In this document: piece by piece, positions 12,157-27,100 of the stretch
Position numbering within the stretch: the stretch's first letter is position 1
Layout of the letters: the number at the start of each line of letters is the position of its first letter
NCBI RefSeq assembly: GCF_040183065.1
Contig: NC_091119.1
Coordinates: forward strand, 107,907,763 to 107,971,762
Direction of reading: 5' to 3'
Origin: Periplaneta americana
Lineage: Eukaryota; Arthropoda; Insecta; Blattodea; Blattidae
Length of the DNA: 64,000 nt
The notes under the pieces: model-generated
The model's input: the letters and a program-made list of their open reading frames with translations, nothing else
What the model was told of the DNA's origin: nothing
The model's database searches: none
Position numbers and translations under genes: made by a program

Positions 12157-15100
12157 AATTGGAATCCATTTTGACAAAAATTAATACCCATACAAAACTA
12201 ACTGGATCTAATATGTATGGAGAATGAAAAGGGACAGAATTCCACAATTAATTCTCAATTAAAGGCCATACGGCATAAGAAGTCATGGGTGTCCTATGAA
12301 GAGATTCCTGGATGAATGATGTTGGCATGGGTTATACAGCCAAATTCTAGATAATTTGATGATGTTATTTAACAATGCTGTATTAACCACTGGGTTATTT
12401 AGCGTCAATTAAATTGGTAATAGCAAGAAGGTAATTAAATGAGAGAGATGAGGCCGAGGATTTGCCATAGATTACCTGATATTCAGCTTACAGTTTAGGA
12501 AAACCTTGGAAAAAATCCAACGAGGTAATCAGCCCAAGTGGGGATCAAACTCACGCCTGAGAGCAACTCTGGATCAGCAGGCAAACATGTACAGTTGACC
12601 AATAATGTGCTTATGATTATGACATGACTAATTGTAACAGTGCTGATAAATCTTGTACTGAATTATTATAAAATTAGTACAACATTTGGTTCTGCAACAG
12701 AATTCCAGATTCAGATAAATTTGATCTCTACTGACGTTTTCAGGATAAGGATCTAATGCAGAGACTGAAATATCTAATTCCCTATCCCTCACACTATGTT
12801 TACTATTTATTCCAGACTCATTTTCACTACACCAACTATTCCAATCATTACAACCTTTCTTTTCTACTTCTTAGACCTTATTGGCATGTATCATGGTTAC
12901 TTCCTACATTACTTCATTATTTCAATTATTACCTTTAGACTATATTTATACACTTCACAACCTTTGTAAAATTGTGATCTTCTCGCTCTTTTCCATTTTT
13001 TTTCAATAACCTTTGCCACTTCTTCCCCACTTACTCACCATTTTCTTAAATTGTAAGTTGGTTTTTCTTTCCTGTTACATCTTTGCTTCTCTTGTCAGTG
13101 CTTCCCTTACCATTCGACCTATCTCTTGTTTTCCCTTTATCTTCAGTCCCGGCCATCTCTTGACTTCACCAGTTGACATCTTCATGCCCCTTTCTTCTTG
13201 CTCAGCTTTGGAATGACGTCATCAATGCTTCCCCCCCCCCCCCCAAGTCTCCAAGCCGCTATTCCCCACTCTTTTCTGACATCATTCCCTCCATTAATTA
13301 TCTTTGTTATCACGTCCATTGAGGTTCTTGGCCTTGCACCTGTGGAATTACTGGAATCTGCTGTGTCTAGATGTTTAACCACCTCCACACTCTCTTGTGT
13401 TCTTGACCTTCCATGTCCATCTTTTTCGACCATTTCTATCCTCAAATGTTTCCTCACTACATCTCTTACCTTGTCTTTCAGCTTTCAGGTCTCTTCTTTT
13501 CTCTTTATTTACATTTTCCTTTAATTCTGTTCAGTTTATACTTTCTAGGCAAAATTCTACGTCAAAGAACTCACCATCGATTTTGAGCTTATCTTTGTAT
13601 AGCTTTGCAAAATGTTCATTTCCCCTTCCCGTCAACCAAAAAAGGTACCAAAATCTTTCTCGTACATCTCACTTCATATTCGAAGTCATTTTCTATACTA
13701 ATATTTGAGCCTTTTAGTAATTTTCTCTTTACCAAAATCTTTTCTTTTGTCATTAATTTTTGGAACTTCACCAATATTGACTTGTTTTTCTTTCCTCTTC
13801 CTAATCTGAAAACATTCTTCACTCGTCCATTCCCAATGTCAAGTCCTAACCATTCCCAACACATATTCACAATCACTTAATAAGATTCCTAAGATTGTTC
13901 CTTGTCTTTTTCTTCCACACCACAAAATATCAAGTTTTTCTTCCTTTGTTCGTATTCCAAATATTTTAATTTTCTTTTCAGCTTATTATTTTCCTCCTGT
14001 AGAGTCTCTATCTTCCTATTTATTTCATCGATGTTCGCCCTTACGCTCACTGTATCCATTATGTGCAATTCTTTTCCTCACACTTTCTTCCACTCTTCAG
14101 ATCAACTACCTCACTTCGCTACTATTGCAGGAGCTGAGCTGTCACCCTTCTACACTGTCTCGTTGCTCACTGAGGACTGTGACACAGAACTATAAAATAT
14201 TATGTTGAGAGAGAGAGAGAGAAAGAGAGAAAACCACTGCAGAGACATTCTATTACCTATTAAGCTTCAGAGAAAATTTTCAAGTTTTATACAATTTTGA
14301 GATGGGATTTTGCATTACATGTAGCAGAGTCTCAAAATATAGTTAACTTTTAATATTAACTAGGCCTTTAAGTCACTTTTACTTTAAAAAGTCACTATTT
14401 AATTAAAAAACTGTTAGTCATAAATTCTGTTTTGAACAATTCATGCACACAATTTAATAATATGCTGTACATGTCACTTTTCTGATGCAACTGAGGCGTT
14501 CTCTGGAGCAACAACTTAACACATGTTACATCGTTTTTTCCATTTTCAGCATACATTGCACAACTCCGCGAAAAATTATTATTTCCCTCCAACAAACACA
14601 GCGCCCTCTAGGAACATCTGAATGTCGTTCTGTACAATGCTGTTATACGAGATATAAAATATCAAATGCTGAATTCAAGATTTTGTAGTTCAGTTCTAGT
14701 TGCAGAGAATGCCTCAATTAGAGATTTAAAATTAATGAATAAGGAATTTATTCTAAACATTGGCTATCTAAGTGTTAAAAAAGATTTTTCTATAATTTAT
14801 TGATTTTATTTTATTTATTTGTTTAGTCTATACTATTTGTAGATGACACAAGTATCATAATTACAGACAAGAACTTTGCCACATTCAAATATAAAACAGA
14901 AACAATTCTCCTTAAAATTTATGACTGGTTTAAACCAATAAACTAGCATTAAACATTAATAAAACTAACATAATTCAATTTAAAGGCACTTCAAATTTAA
15001 TCTCTGAAACATTGGACACAACTATCAACAATATACCTCTACTAGAAACATCAACAACCAAATTTCTTGGTTTGCATATTAATAATACAATAAATTGGAA

Positions 15101-18100
15101 AAATCATATCAAAGAAATAACCCCCAAACTTAGCTCAGAATGCTTCGCAATTAGGTCTTACAACAATTTCTAAACAGCAGTATCTTAAAGACAATATATT
15201 TTGCCTATTTTCATTCCATTATGTCCTACGGAATAATATTTTGGGGAAATTCTGTAGATAGTAAAAATATATTCTTATTACAAAAAAGAGCCATTAGAAT
15301 AATAGTTGGAGCAAAGGCTAGAGAATCATGTAGATTATTTAAAAAAAAAAAAAAATTAGAGATTCTAACCTTAACAAATCAATACATATACTCTACAATA
15401 AATTTCCTCTTATGTAATAAAGAAAATTTTCCAACTAACTCAGCCATACATAGTATAAACACCCGCAGAAGGAATGATTTTCATACGCCATCATCAAATT
15501 TATCATGCTTTCAAAGGGGAGTACGTTACATGGCGATAAAAATGTTCAATAGTCTTCCTGAAGACATTAAGAATCATAGCCAAAACCCTGCATTATTTAA
15601 GGTAAAACTAAAAAACTACTTAATATCTCACACTTTCTATTCTGTAGATGAATTCTTGACATTTCACAGTATTGTGTAAATATTATAATACTATTAAATG
15701 GTAAACATAATACATTGTATAAAATATTGTTATTAAGGTATTAATTCTGTACATATTTCATATTTGCATTTTATATGTATTGCATTTTATTGTTAAACGT
15801 AAGAATTGGACATGTTCTTTATTCTATGCTATAAAGCAAATGTAAGAATATTATGGAACGAATAAATCTATCTATCTATCTATCTAAATCGAGTTTCAAT
15901 ATTATTAGAAAAGTTAATAGATTATTCACGTACCATGGTCAGTTGGCATTTTGGTTGAATATTCGTATTTTCGCTGCTGCCTGAAACCACTCCTGTTTTC
16001 TATGTTTCCAAGAAAAACATTCTCGTCATGTGCCTCTCCTTCCTCTACAGTCCTCCGGGATCCTGATAAAAAAAAAACATGGTTACATATGTTTTAATAC
16101 GTCCACAGTATTTGGAGAGGTACGCGATTTTTTAGCTTTTACACTGTGTCGTAGATGTATAGATACCCAGTGTTTTGAATTCATCTTAAAGAAAGAAGAC
16201 AATGGAAGAGGAACTTATCAGCAACAGTTAGTCCAGTCCTTAAGAACAGCTTTTAGTAGTAAACTAAATAGGTAAGTTCTCCTTCCTTGTTTTCCCTGAT
16301 AAAACAATGGATATCTGCATTTAAACATTTTGCACAATAGAACAAGATAAAACTATCCAACTAAGTTATTACCAATGACGAAACAGTTGGTGTAGTATGC
16401 ACAGTGGTACAGCGAATGCATCCTCATTTTTTTTTTTTTTTTGTGTTCTGTCTGAAGTGAAGTACTGCGACACAGAAACTCCAAAATGGAAACAACTGCT
16501 TCATTATATGTTTCAATTTCAATTTCTTTCATTACAACCATTCAGCAATGCAATTGTAGTAGGTTAAGTCAAAAAGAAAGAATTTACACAATAAAAATAC
16601 ATAAAATCATACACAATACACTATAAAACAGAATCACTTTGCAATATGCTATATTACAGATAAAAATATAAAATCTTATCCAAATACTCTTGCACATTAT
16701 AAACATTTTTATTTAACAAAAGTGTTTTGTTTGAAACTCTTCAGATTGTTAATTCTTTTAATATTTTTAGATGATAAACTCATGAAAGGTGCCGCCATCT
16801 TTCAACTACTATTTTAAAATCTATCTAGATTGCTAATTGGCCATCTCGGAAGCTTTAGGAACTAAGGTCGTGAATTAGCTATTCTGCCATTTATCGAGTG
16901 GGCAAGAAAGTACATATTACTTATATATGCCTAATAGTGGTTTGTGCACTCAAAGCGGAACATAACATCGGAATTTTGTGATAACGTCACACTCAGTATG
17001 TATACTGCACATCTAAGTATATAGAATATAACAGAAGTCTGTGGAGCCAGAACAGATTCTTACCCACTTTGAAAATGACAGCTTCTGACCTCACTTCCCA
17101 GCGCGAAGTTAGCAATCTCGATAGGTTTTAAATCTGTGGTTTGTGCATGCGAAAGTGACAAATGACATCGGCATTTTGTGATATACCACTCAATATGTAT
17201 ACTGCACATCTATACAGCATTATAACAGAAATATGTGTAGCGAACTCAGTTCTTGTCTGCTTTAAAAATGGTGGCTTCCAATCTCACTTTCCAATGCGAA
17301 TTTAGCTATCTAGATGGCTGTTTCTTTGATTTGTTTGTATGCACATTGATAATACTGCCATCTAGCGATGTTAGTTTTAGGCACATCATTCAAATATCGT
17401 CGCCTGAATGCAAGAACTAGGTAACTTGATTTTTCATATTTTGTGACATTGCCTATTTATTTATTTATTTATTGCACTAAGGAATATGTCTCGTTTTCTT
17501 TTACCTATTTGTTATATTGGAAAATAGATGTCGCTGGTATCGTTCGATCAGTTACCTAGATCCTGGATTACATTTTGTGCGATTTTTGCTATGCTATAAA
17601 AGAGGTAACTAAAAAACGCAAATTTCGAGTTACCTAGTTCTTGCATTCAGGCGATGATATGTAGGTTGCTACTTCAATTTGTAACTTATTTACAGATTCT
17701 CCCTCGTATTTTAATTTTTTTAAATTTAAAAGTGATGCTGAAGCTGCAGTAACACCAATGCAGTCCCACTACATTTAATTGAATTCTCGGCAATCCACAG
17801 CACTGGAAAATTGCATATTTGATTTACAGTGGACTTCATGTAATCAGCTTATAGCTGGGCACACGTATTAAGAAGTAAGAAGAAAAGTGACACAGTTTTG
17901 AAATTGCCAGTTATTTGAGGCTGGATACGAGGGATTTCACTGCATTTGGTTATAAGAAGCAAAATATTATTATAAAATTATCTCAAATGCATATGGTTAT
18001 TAAGAAATTACTATACACATATGCATAGATGTGTGCTATGTAACAAATGAGACATTAGAATTTTGATACCATTCTCAGTTAATATTTTTCCTGCTTAAAA

Positions 18101-18129
18101 AAATTTCAAGCAGTCCAACTTCGTTGTCA

Positions 18130-18196
<67 letters not shown>

Positions 18197-21100
18197 AAAT
18201 TACATACTATTAATGAAATACTGTAAGTTTCCACTGAATGGTTACCAAATAAATTTTCATGATAGCATACTGTATACAGCAGGTTTTTCCTGATATAATC
18301 TGGATTAGAGATATTTGCTTCTTATTTTCTATGAAATTTATGCATGTTTCTATGGACTACCATTTTTAAACAACTGTAAATTGTACACTAAATAAGTTTT
18401 GACAAATACACTATCAGCACTATTCCAGGGAAACTCACCAGCTGGGTAATAATCAATTGTCATGGGACGAGGTCGCTGGCCTATTCCAGAAGGCTGCTGC
18501 AACCCCAGAGCTTGCTCCTCAGCAGTCAGCACGTTGATTATGGTCTTCACCACTGCTTCATCCACCTACATATACCAGACCATGTCAAATGAACACAAAT
18601 AGATCATACATACATTCTGTTTCAATAACACGTATACATGAAAGAACGAGCAGTAAATCTACCAGGGTCAGAAGTGTGGTACAGTCTGTTCTCCAAATCA
18701 ATGACATCCATTTTTCTTTGAAGCAACTGTCACAGGTGTGGTTTACTTAACAATGTTGCGAGATGTCCTATCTTGTATTTTTGGACGAAAGGTGTTACTT
18801 TCAGCAGGTTGGTGCAAAATCACATTGTCACACCAATTTTTTCCGGGATATATATGATATCTCGATCTCCTGACCTAATGGCAATGAACTATCACATCTA
18901 AGCCACAAAATCAAGAATAATGCATGAACTGAGACATGAAATTGAAATTGCCTGCACTGCATTTCCACCACGAACAATTCAGCTCACATGTTGCTCTGTT
19001 CCATATCATTGTCAACAATGCATTGATGGCAGTGGTGACGGTGGTGGTTATTTTGAGCATTTGTGATTTTAAGGCAACCAACACAAGAATGAGTTAATGT
19101 CTGTTCACTTTATTTGGTAAAAATGTATATGCATCTTATTCCGACAGTCTTTATAGTATCTACAAGTTGTGACATAGTTTTTCATTAATGCACATACAAA
19201 ACACAATCAGCAATGGAACTATTCAAAGATTTTCTTCATACAATACAATTACTATGCTCACGAAGTTTTAAGATTTTCTGTCAGGTGGATTTTATTCACA
19301 AAAATCTAAAGATGTTTTAAGTAGTGTCAATGGAAACATAGCCACGTACATGCATACACACACATTACACACACAGAGTTCCTATGCAGACCAGTCCCAG
19401 GTTGTCATGTTCTGCCAGCTTATATCATGGTATAGTAAGGATCACGTAAGTGGAGTTCCTAAAAGTTCCGTTTTGGCCATCTCTTCAGTGTTGCCAACTA
19501 ATACCAGTTATCACCACAGAGGGAAAAATCACAATGCTACATACTGAAATAATAATAATAATATAGTAATTAACAATAACAATGTCTTATTTATTTACCA
19601 TATCTCATCTTTATGTTGCGAGGTGTTTTCTAAATGGTTCAATAAATTATAAAATAGTATATTTTCCTCCTGGACTTTTCGCATATTACGTTGGTATAGT
19701 AGCCTCGTTTAATTATTAGGCAGCGGCATTCCTTTTAAGATTTGTAGGTCTTTATTGCATGCACCGATAATAAAATGAAAATGCGACGTTGCCACGTCTT
19801 GTTTGTTGCTGCTATATATTAATATAACATGGAGTATTGGAGCGGCCTTCAAAAGACTTTTACGACAATGGACAGCGCAACATGATTAAAGTTATTAAAA
19901 CTACAAAGCTTCCGTCCATACACTCCGCGTGGAGTATTGGAGCGGCCTTCAAAAGACTTGACGACAATGGACAGCGCGACATAATTAAGATTATTGAAAC
20001 TACAAAGCTTCCGTCCTCTTTGACACCACTAGCCTACTAATTGAACGTGGCCACTATAATTAGGATTAGTATGATTTAATATTACAATTTATTTTGTTTG
20101 GCAACAAGAAATTCATTGCTTTAACTAAACAGTTTACAAATCAGGAGACCTAACCTAAAAATGTAGTTTGATCACGTGGAATGATTGGTACGAATTCCGA
20201 ATGTATAGCTTACTTAAAATACTTATAAGCACTTTCTTTCTTGAAGAATTCGCTACCATACTATTTCCTCTCTTGGACATTTTAATAAAAATCTGAACAC
20301 GAAGGAATTTCATTAAAATGTCAAATATATTTACTGTATGTGCACATTTCATACGAAGTAGGTCTATAAGTCATTTCTTATTTAATTACACTTATCTGAA
20401 TATAGAGTTGAATTGGAATCACAACACAACAGAAATGTGTATTGATAATAATACTAATACCGATATTACTAATTAATTATTAATGCACAAGCCTAGGTAC
20501 TTACATTTTCATAAGTTTACTTTATTGCAAAGTGAAGTGATTGCTGCAACTTAACAGTTAGAAAATGACTGCCAGTTGTAATATTTGTCAGTACCCGAAA
20601 TTCGAAATGAAGTTGATAAAAGAAAATTCAACCTGAGAGCTAGAAAATCACTATAATCCACTAGCATATGTAGTAATAGGGGAAAAATGATTAGGTTTCA
20701 CCCTTAGGGTATTAAGTAAGCTGACCCGGACTATAGTGTGGAACACCAGCCCAAGGAAGCTGAACAGTGGAGGATGGAGTGGGACGGGTCTGCATTCTTG
20801 TTCATACACCAACATATGACCACTCACTGCCCGTCAGCACATTTTGTTAGGTAGAGACTGGAGTGGGACTGGTCTACACAGGAACTCCTTGTATATGTAA
20901 GTATGTATGTAATGTATAAAGTACGTAAAAAGTTATGCCCAATTTTGAATGTAAGAAGTGTTATTTATTTGAAATAACTACTGAAGCTTTCCTGGCGATG
21001 TGATAATTCGAAATTTTCTCGGGCTTCCAGCCAGGTCATAAGTTGGTGATCCACCGATGTTTCGAGGATGTTCATCTTCCTCATCTTCAGGGTTAAATGA

Positions 21101-24100
21101 TCTCTGAGGGTACCCAGCTCCTTAATTTATAGTGCCAGAGGGAGGAGTCAGCCGAGGAGCTGTGCGCCGATTGGCTGTTATTAGTGCGGACCGCGGCCGT
21201 GTTGTCTTACTTTGTGCTTTTCGGCTGAATGACCATGGGTCTCACGGTGGGCTCGGCAGACGAGTTCTCATGTGTCCTCCGCTGATGACAGCCCGTCGTC
21301 CGAGCGGTGAGAAATTTAATAGCTGGTGCCCATGCCCTGAAGATGAGGAAGATGAACATCCTCGAAACGTCGGTGGATCACCAACTTATGACCTGGCTGG
21401 AAGCCCGAGAAAATTTCGAATTATCATGTAGCCAGGAAACGCGGCATGGACACCAGCTATTAAATTTCTCACAGCCCGGACGACGGGCCGTCATCAGCGG
21501 AGGACACATGAGAACTCGTCCGCCGAGCCCACCGTGAGACTCAAGGTCATTCAGCCGAAAAGCACAAAGCAAGACGACACGTCGGCCGCGTTCTCACCAC
21601 GGTCCGCACTAATAACAGCCAATCGGCACACAGCTCCTCAGCTGACTCCTCCCTCTGGCACTATAAATTAAGGAGCTGGGTACCCTCAGATATTATTTAA
21701 CCCTGAAGATGAGGAAGATGAACATCCTCGAAACGTCGGTGGATCACCAACTTATGACCTGGCTGGAAGCCCGAGAAAATTTCGAATTGTTATTTATTTG
21801 TTTCAACATCATGGTTACTTGAAACGAACCATAACCACAACCATGACATAATAATTCTACTCATACTCAACAACAGTTTCACAATATACAGTATATATAA
21901 AACCGTAGACTCTTTACGAAATTACGCAGCTCTTAGAAAATACAGTAAAATCTCGTTAATATGTTCCCACTTACAAAGCTATCCCATTCATTATGCTCTT
22001 TTTATATGATCCCTGGACATTTCACATATAATCCTGAGTAATTTTACCCTCTTGTAACGTTTCCAAATCCCACTTGTAGTGTTTTTATTGGATCAGAAAT
22101 GAGTAAAAAAATTCCGTTGTAAACCCTTTCTAAGATATACAACAATGAAAAGAAGCACGCTGGTTGACTGGTGTCCCCCACAAGAGTACTGAAGGGTTAA
22201 TTATTAAATACAAGAAAAAGTGGTTCAAATGTTTAAGGAAAAAGATTGCACACAAATAGGTGACAAATTATGTTGAAAATGTGATTCATTTATACGATTT
22301 TATTTTCCAAAGTTAAAAAACCTACCTGAGACCAGGGCTTGGCAGGAGCCCTCATGCGACGCAAAAATAGTGAGTGCCATTTCTGTCGCAGCTGCAAGGC
22401 CAAGTGTGCAGCTTCAGCATCTACCCGGAACACCACCCACTCATCCAGTTTGAGTGTGGTGTTCTGGCCATCAGGTCGCTCTTCTACTTCACTGTCACTC
22501 TCTGTTTCCACTGCACCATCTGCTCTGAACACTGCAACACACATTCACATGTATAAATGAGTAACTGCATTTTAAAACATAGAGGTTATTTAGAGTCTAA
22601 TGACCAGACATCGGATTCTAGGGCAAATGCCTATTTTGTTTCTTTAGGAGAAAAGTAAAAATAATTATTAATATTTGGGTTTCATGGAAATTGAAAGGTA
22701 TTCAAAGAGTTTTATAGTGCCCTAAAATGCCCTAAAACGGTTATTAGAGCCTAATTTGTTAATATTCGCCTAAAAATGCCTAACTCACTGTAAAGTTTCG
22801 CATTTTACTCTTACTTTTTATAATTTATACATGCATTCACTGCAAAATTTAAGGCATTTAAAAAGTGGAAAGTTTGCTTCACACCGGCCATGAAACCATT
22901 GATAAAGGAAACAAAATGTTTTGAATCTCACGACACTCGCAATAGATTTCACCGAATTTAACATGTTTGGAGGCATAAATGCCGACAAAGAACCAACCTT
23001 AGTTTTGAAGCAGGCAACAATCACAACATGTGCTGCTACCGATTCAGAGATATACTATACTATAAAAATGACTGTTTTCGGTCTGAAACCGATTAGCTGT
23101 ACTGCCCTTCAGAGTGTCATAAAATCACAATTTTTGGAGAAAGAGTGTTTTTGAAATATTTATGAAAAGTCGTAAAACTGCGAATTAGTAGGGTAAACCG
23201 TTACAAAATATTTAAAAGAATGGCCCTCCTAGTGTTAACACTACCAGGAAATGCAACAATAAGTGGAACTTTGTATTTTTGTCCAATTGAATCTCAATAA
23301 CAACGGTTCATTTGAATGCTCGTTAACAGTTGCTCTTTCCCTCACCTTATTTGTGTTGAGAAGTTTTGAGTGTAGGACGTTTTCCTGTGAAGTTTAACGC
23401 GATAATGCCGAAAAATATAAGTGCAAAATCTACATTGATCCGGCAATGGCTAACAGAATATTCAGAATTCACTTATGATGGAAAAATAATATTCTGCAAG
23501 ATTTGTAGCAAACAGGTATGTAACAATAGTTGAAATATATAAATTCCATTAATTTTAATGAGTAGGCCTATAATATTTTTACATTGACTGAGCTATCCTG
23601 AGGTATAATTCTTTTTAAGACCACTACACTTTAACCTTTTAAATTCCGATAGTTAAAGTATTTGCAGGTCATTAAAATTTTGATTGTTCGAACCCACTAA
23701 CTTTGTGATAGAAATACTGCAATACAACATTTAGGATTTTATTTTAATTCAGTTTACTTTACATTTTTAGATTTCGCAAGAAAAGAAGTGCCACCTAAAG
23801 CAGCATGTGCAAGGAGCGGCTCATAAGGCTAAAGCTCAGCAGAAAAATCACCTGCAACAAACTTTACTAACACAGCCTACTTCACCCAATCTCAGCAGCA
23901 ATTTCTATGCTGATTTAACCAGAGCGTTTGTTGCTGCTAACATTCCCTGGAATGCAATTGAAAATCCGGTTTTAAGACAGTTTTTACAAAAATACTGCAA
24001 ACAAAATATCCCATCTGAGTCGACCCTAAGAAAAAATTACTTAGACAGAATATACAATGAAACTTTAGCTTCCATTCGGGAGGGTATAGGTGATTCTTAC

Positions 24101-27100
24101 ATATGGGTCTCTGTGGATGAAACCTCAGATCCTATGAATAAGTATATAGCAAATATGGTAGTAGGAAAACTTAGTCCTGATGGACCTTCGATTCCACACC
24201 TCGTATGTGTTAAGGAACTTTCGAAAGTGAATAGCCAAGCCATTGCTTATTTTGTAAATAAAGGCCTAAAGTCTTTATACTCAGGTAATATAGACGATTC
24301 TAAAGTTCTGTTGTTTTGTACTGATGCTGCCTCATACATGGTTGCTGCAGCTCCACTTCTTAAAACATTTTATCCTAACCTCACGCATGTAACCTGTCTA
24401 GCACATGGCCTTCACAGGGTTTCTGAAACAATCCGGAATGAATTTCCTCTTGTCAATTCGTTTATTTCTAACACAAAAAAATGTTTTTGTAAAGCCCCAT
24501 CCAGGATTTCAATATTCAGAGAGAACTTTCCAGATATCCCACTCCCACCTCAGCCGGTTGTTACACGATGGGGAACCTGGATTCAGTCAGTGGTGTATTA
24601 TTCTAAGTATTTTAAAGAAGTGGTCACAGTTATTGATAAATTACCTGAAACTGATAGTGCAGCGTGTGTGAAAGCACTGAAAGATTGTCTGAATGACTCA
24701 CGAGTGAAAAACGATATTGCCTACATAACATCAAACTTTTCTTTCATACCTGCAAGCATTGAACAATTAGAACGTGAAAAACAATCTCTTTGTAGCCAAA
24801 TAGCAATAGTAAAGGAAGCTCAAGTGAACATACATTCTGCTTTGGGCGAAACTGGGAAAAAAGTTAAAAATAAGTGGGACAACGTATTAAATAAGAATGT
24901 AGGATTTTCACTGTTGGAAAAAGTATCAAGAGTGATATCGGGGGAAAGTGTAAATGTTCCAGTAAGTATTGATGTTTCTATTGTACCTAGTTTAAAATTT
25001 GCGCCTCTCACATCAGTTTCGGTTGAAAGAAGTTTTTCTGCTTTCAAAATGATTCTCAGTGACAAAAGGCAAAGGTTAACTGTGGAGAATTTAGAAAAAA
25101 TTCTGGTGGTGTACAGTGCAGATAATTATAATAAAGTCTGAGCATGGAACTGAATTTCAATAACTTAAAATGAGTAATCTTGATATCAATAATCATTATT
25201 TCATTAGTTTCAATATATTAAATTTGTGCAGCTCTGTTTATAAATATAACATAGTATTCTTTTTTATTGTTTAAACATACTTTTTTAGTGTATAACTAAA
25301 AATTTCAGTGAAAGAAATAAGTATGATACCTTGATGTACCTAAAATGCCTATTTTCATTAAAATAGAGCCTAATTTTACAAATTTTGAGCTTATTTTAGG
25401 CGCCTAAAACTGCAATTTTTAGTGCCTAAAAATCCGATGTCTACTAATGACATGGTGAAGCAGCAAAGATGGTCTGGATAGAACAAAAGGAAATTAAGTT
25501 CTGGAAGGAAAGTCCAGAAAAAGCACTTCAGAAATATATGAGTTCATACTGAACAGAGGTAAGCATCTCTTGAGCTCGAGTTTTTATTTTCTTACAGAGA
25601 AAAGTTACTGTACAGGAACGTTATATTATATTTTTACAACTTACTCTCTGCTTCTGATACAGCATCCAATGGCATCCGTGCTGGTCCAGCAAACAGAGCA
25701 ACTGTAATGGGTGTGACCAGTGTGCAGCATCGCACGTGGCATAACCGCCCTGAGCGGCTCATCTCCTCATACACGAGCCAATCTGATGGGAGAGCCTCAA
25801 CTGTGGCAGAATGTGATGCAGCAACAGATGTGCGAGGAGATTTAGGGCACTCACGCAATGTGGACGAGGGATGGAACATGACACGGAACTCCTTCCTGTA
25901 ACAGTGTGTTACTAAAAGCATGTAAGGAAGATCGTGAATGAACAGATACAAAGATGAAGATTGAAACAAATCTACGTGCAATTAAAGCACTCATAAGACT
26001 CATTGTGCTTCCTCTTCAACAACTCCTCATTTGTTTGAACATCATGGAAGCTACTCAAGACGTTGAAGTTGAGACATTCGAGTTTGGAGTACCTGAACTA
26101 CTGAAACTAGTAATTCCATAATATGCGAGCGGCGTTCAGTAAGTAATTTTCCCGTAGCTGTGAAATTTATTGTTATTAATTTACACTCACCTTCTTTACA
26201 CATTATTTAACTTCATCCATGGTCTACTTTTCTATGTAAGCACCTTTGATGTTGAGGCATTTGTTTCATCTGTATATCAAATTTTGAATGCCATCTTCAA
26301 AAAGCATATGACTCTGTATAAAAAATTCGCACTGTTGTTTTGATTGCCCATCATTTTGGAAATGGCAACCTTTCAACTCCTTCGTCAGTTTTGGGAATAG
26401 ATGGAAGTCACTAGGCACCAAATCAGGGCTGTAAGGTGGATGTTCAAGGCACTCCCAGCGAAAGCGTGCAATATGGTATTGGGTTTGCTTTGCAGTATGC
26501 GGTCTAGCATTGTCATCAAGGAGAAGGACATTTCGGGTGAGAATTCCAACGTGTGCTTGTGACAGATTGCAGATTAATTATTGAATGCCCCTCATATATC
26601 CTATTAAGTATGTAAAATCAGGATGGTGATGCGAAATGTGTTCTGTTCTTTTTATTTCTAATGTCATCTGTGAAAGTCAGAATTTTCAAATAATCTAATC
26701 TGTGCATGTGCTTTCTTACGAATCAAATTCTTACCATGAGTTGCACATTTTAGAAGCTATTTGTAGAGGATGCTGATATTCAACCTTTCCTTACAAACAA
26801 TTTGGTATTGTTCACTCATCAACTGGTAAATTTTATGAAAATTTGTTTAGAGAACACTATCTTAATTATTGTCAGAGAGATTGGGAATGCAGATTCTGAC
26901 TTCCAGCAGAATTGTTCAGAAGCCACTTTTTCAATCTCATTTATCTTAAGTAAGGAAGAATCAGTGTATACAATGCAGCATAATCCTTAGTCAGTTATAA
27001 ACATATATTTTACAACCAACAAATCCATAATTCAAATGAGAACACAGCCCAGAACAGCCAGCAGAAAGGCATGTGATGAAATTATTGAAAGCCACATAGA

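Larger units (their letters stand above)
22605..25443 (+). mobile_element. Complete hAT DNA transposon
   Basis: A 2839-bp element with 8-bp target duplication CTAATGAC at 22597-22604 and 25444-25451, the hAT length. Terminal inverted repeats are (C/T)AGACATCGGATT. It contains one intact two-exon transposase gene. Short subterminal motifs (GCCTAAAA, TGCCTA) recur at both ends, as expected of hAT transposase-binding sites. It sits in the intron between YTHDC2 exons w14 and w15, opposite in orientation to the host gene. Confidence 0.95.

Noticed and set aside
21132..21572. ORFs in the foldback element (99, 76 and 64 codons)
   Set aside because: They are palindromic mirror frames of the inverted repeats, with no conserved protein.
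21943..22320. Second complete pogo element starting CAGTAAAATCTCGTTAATAT
   Set aside because: The start looks right but I found no matching right end before exon w15 or within the next few hundred bases.
23807..25141. Host gene derived from a domesticated hAT transposase
   Set aside because: Matching TIRs and an exact 8-bp duplication show an ordinary transposon, not a domesticated gene.
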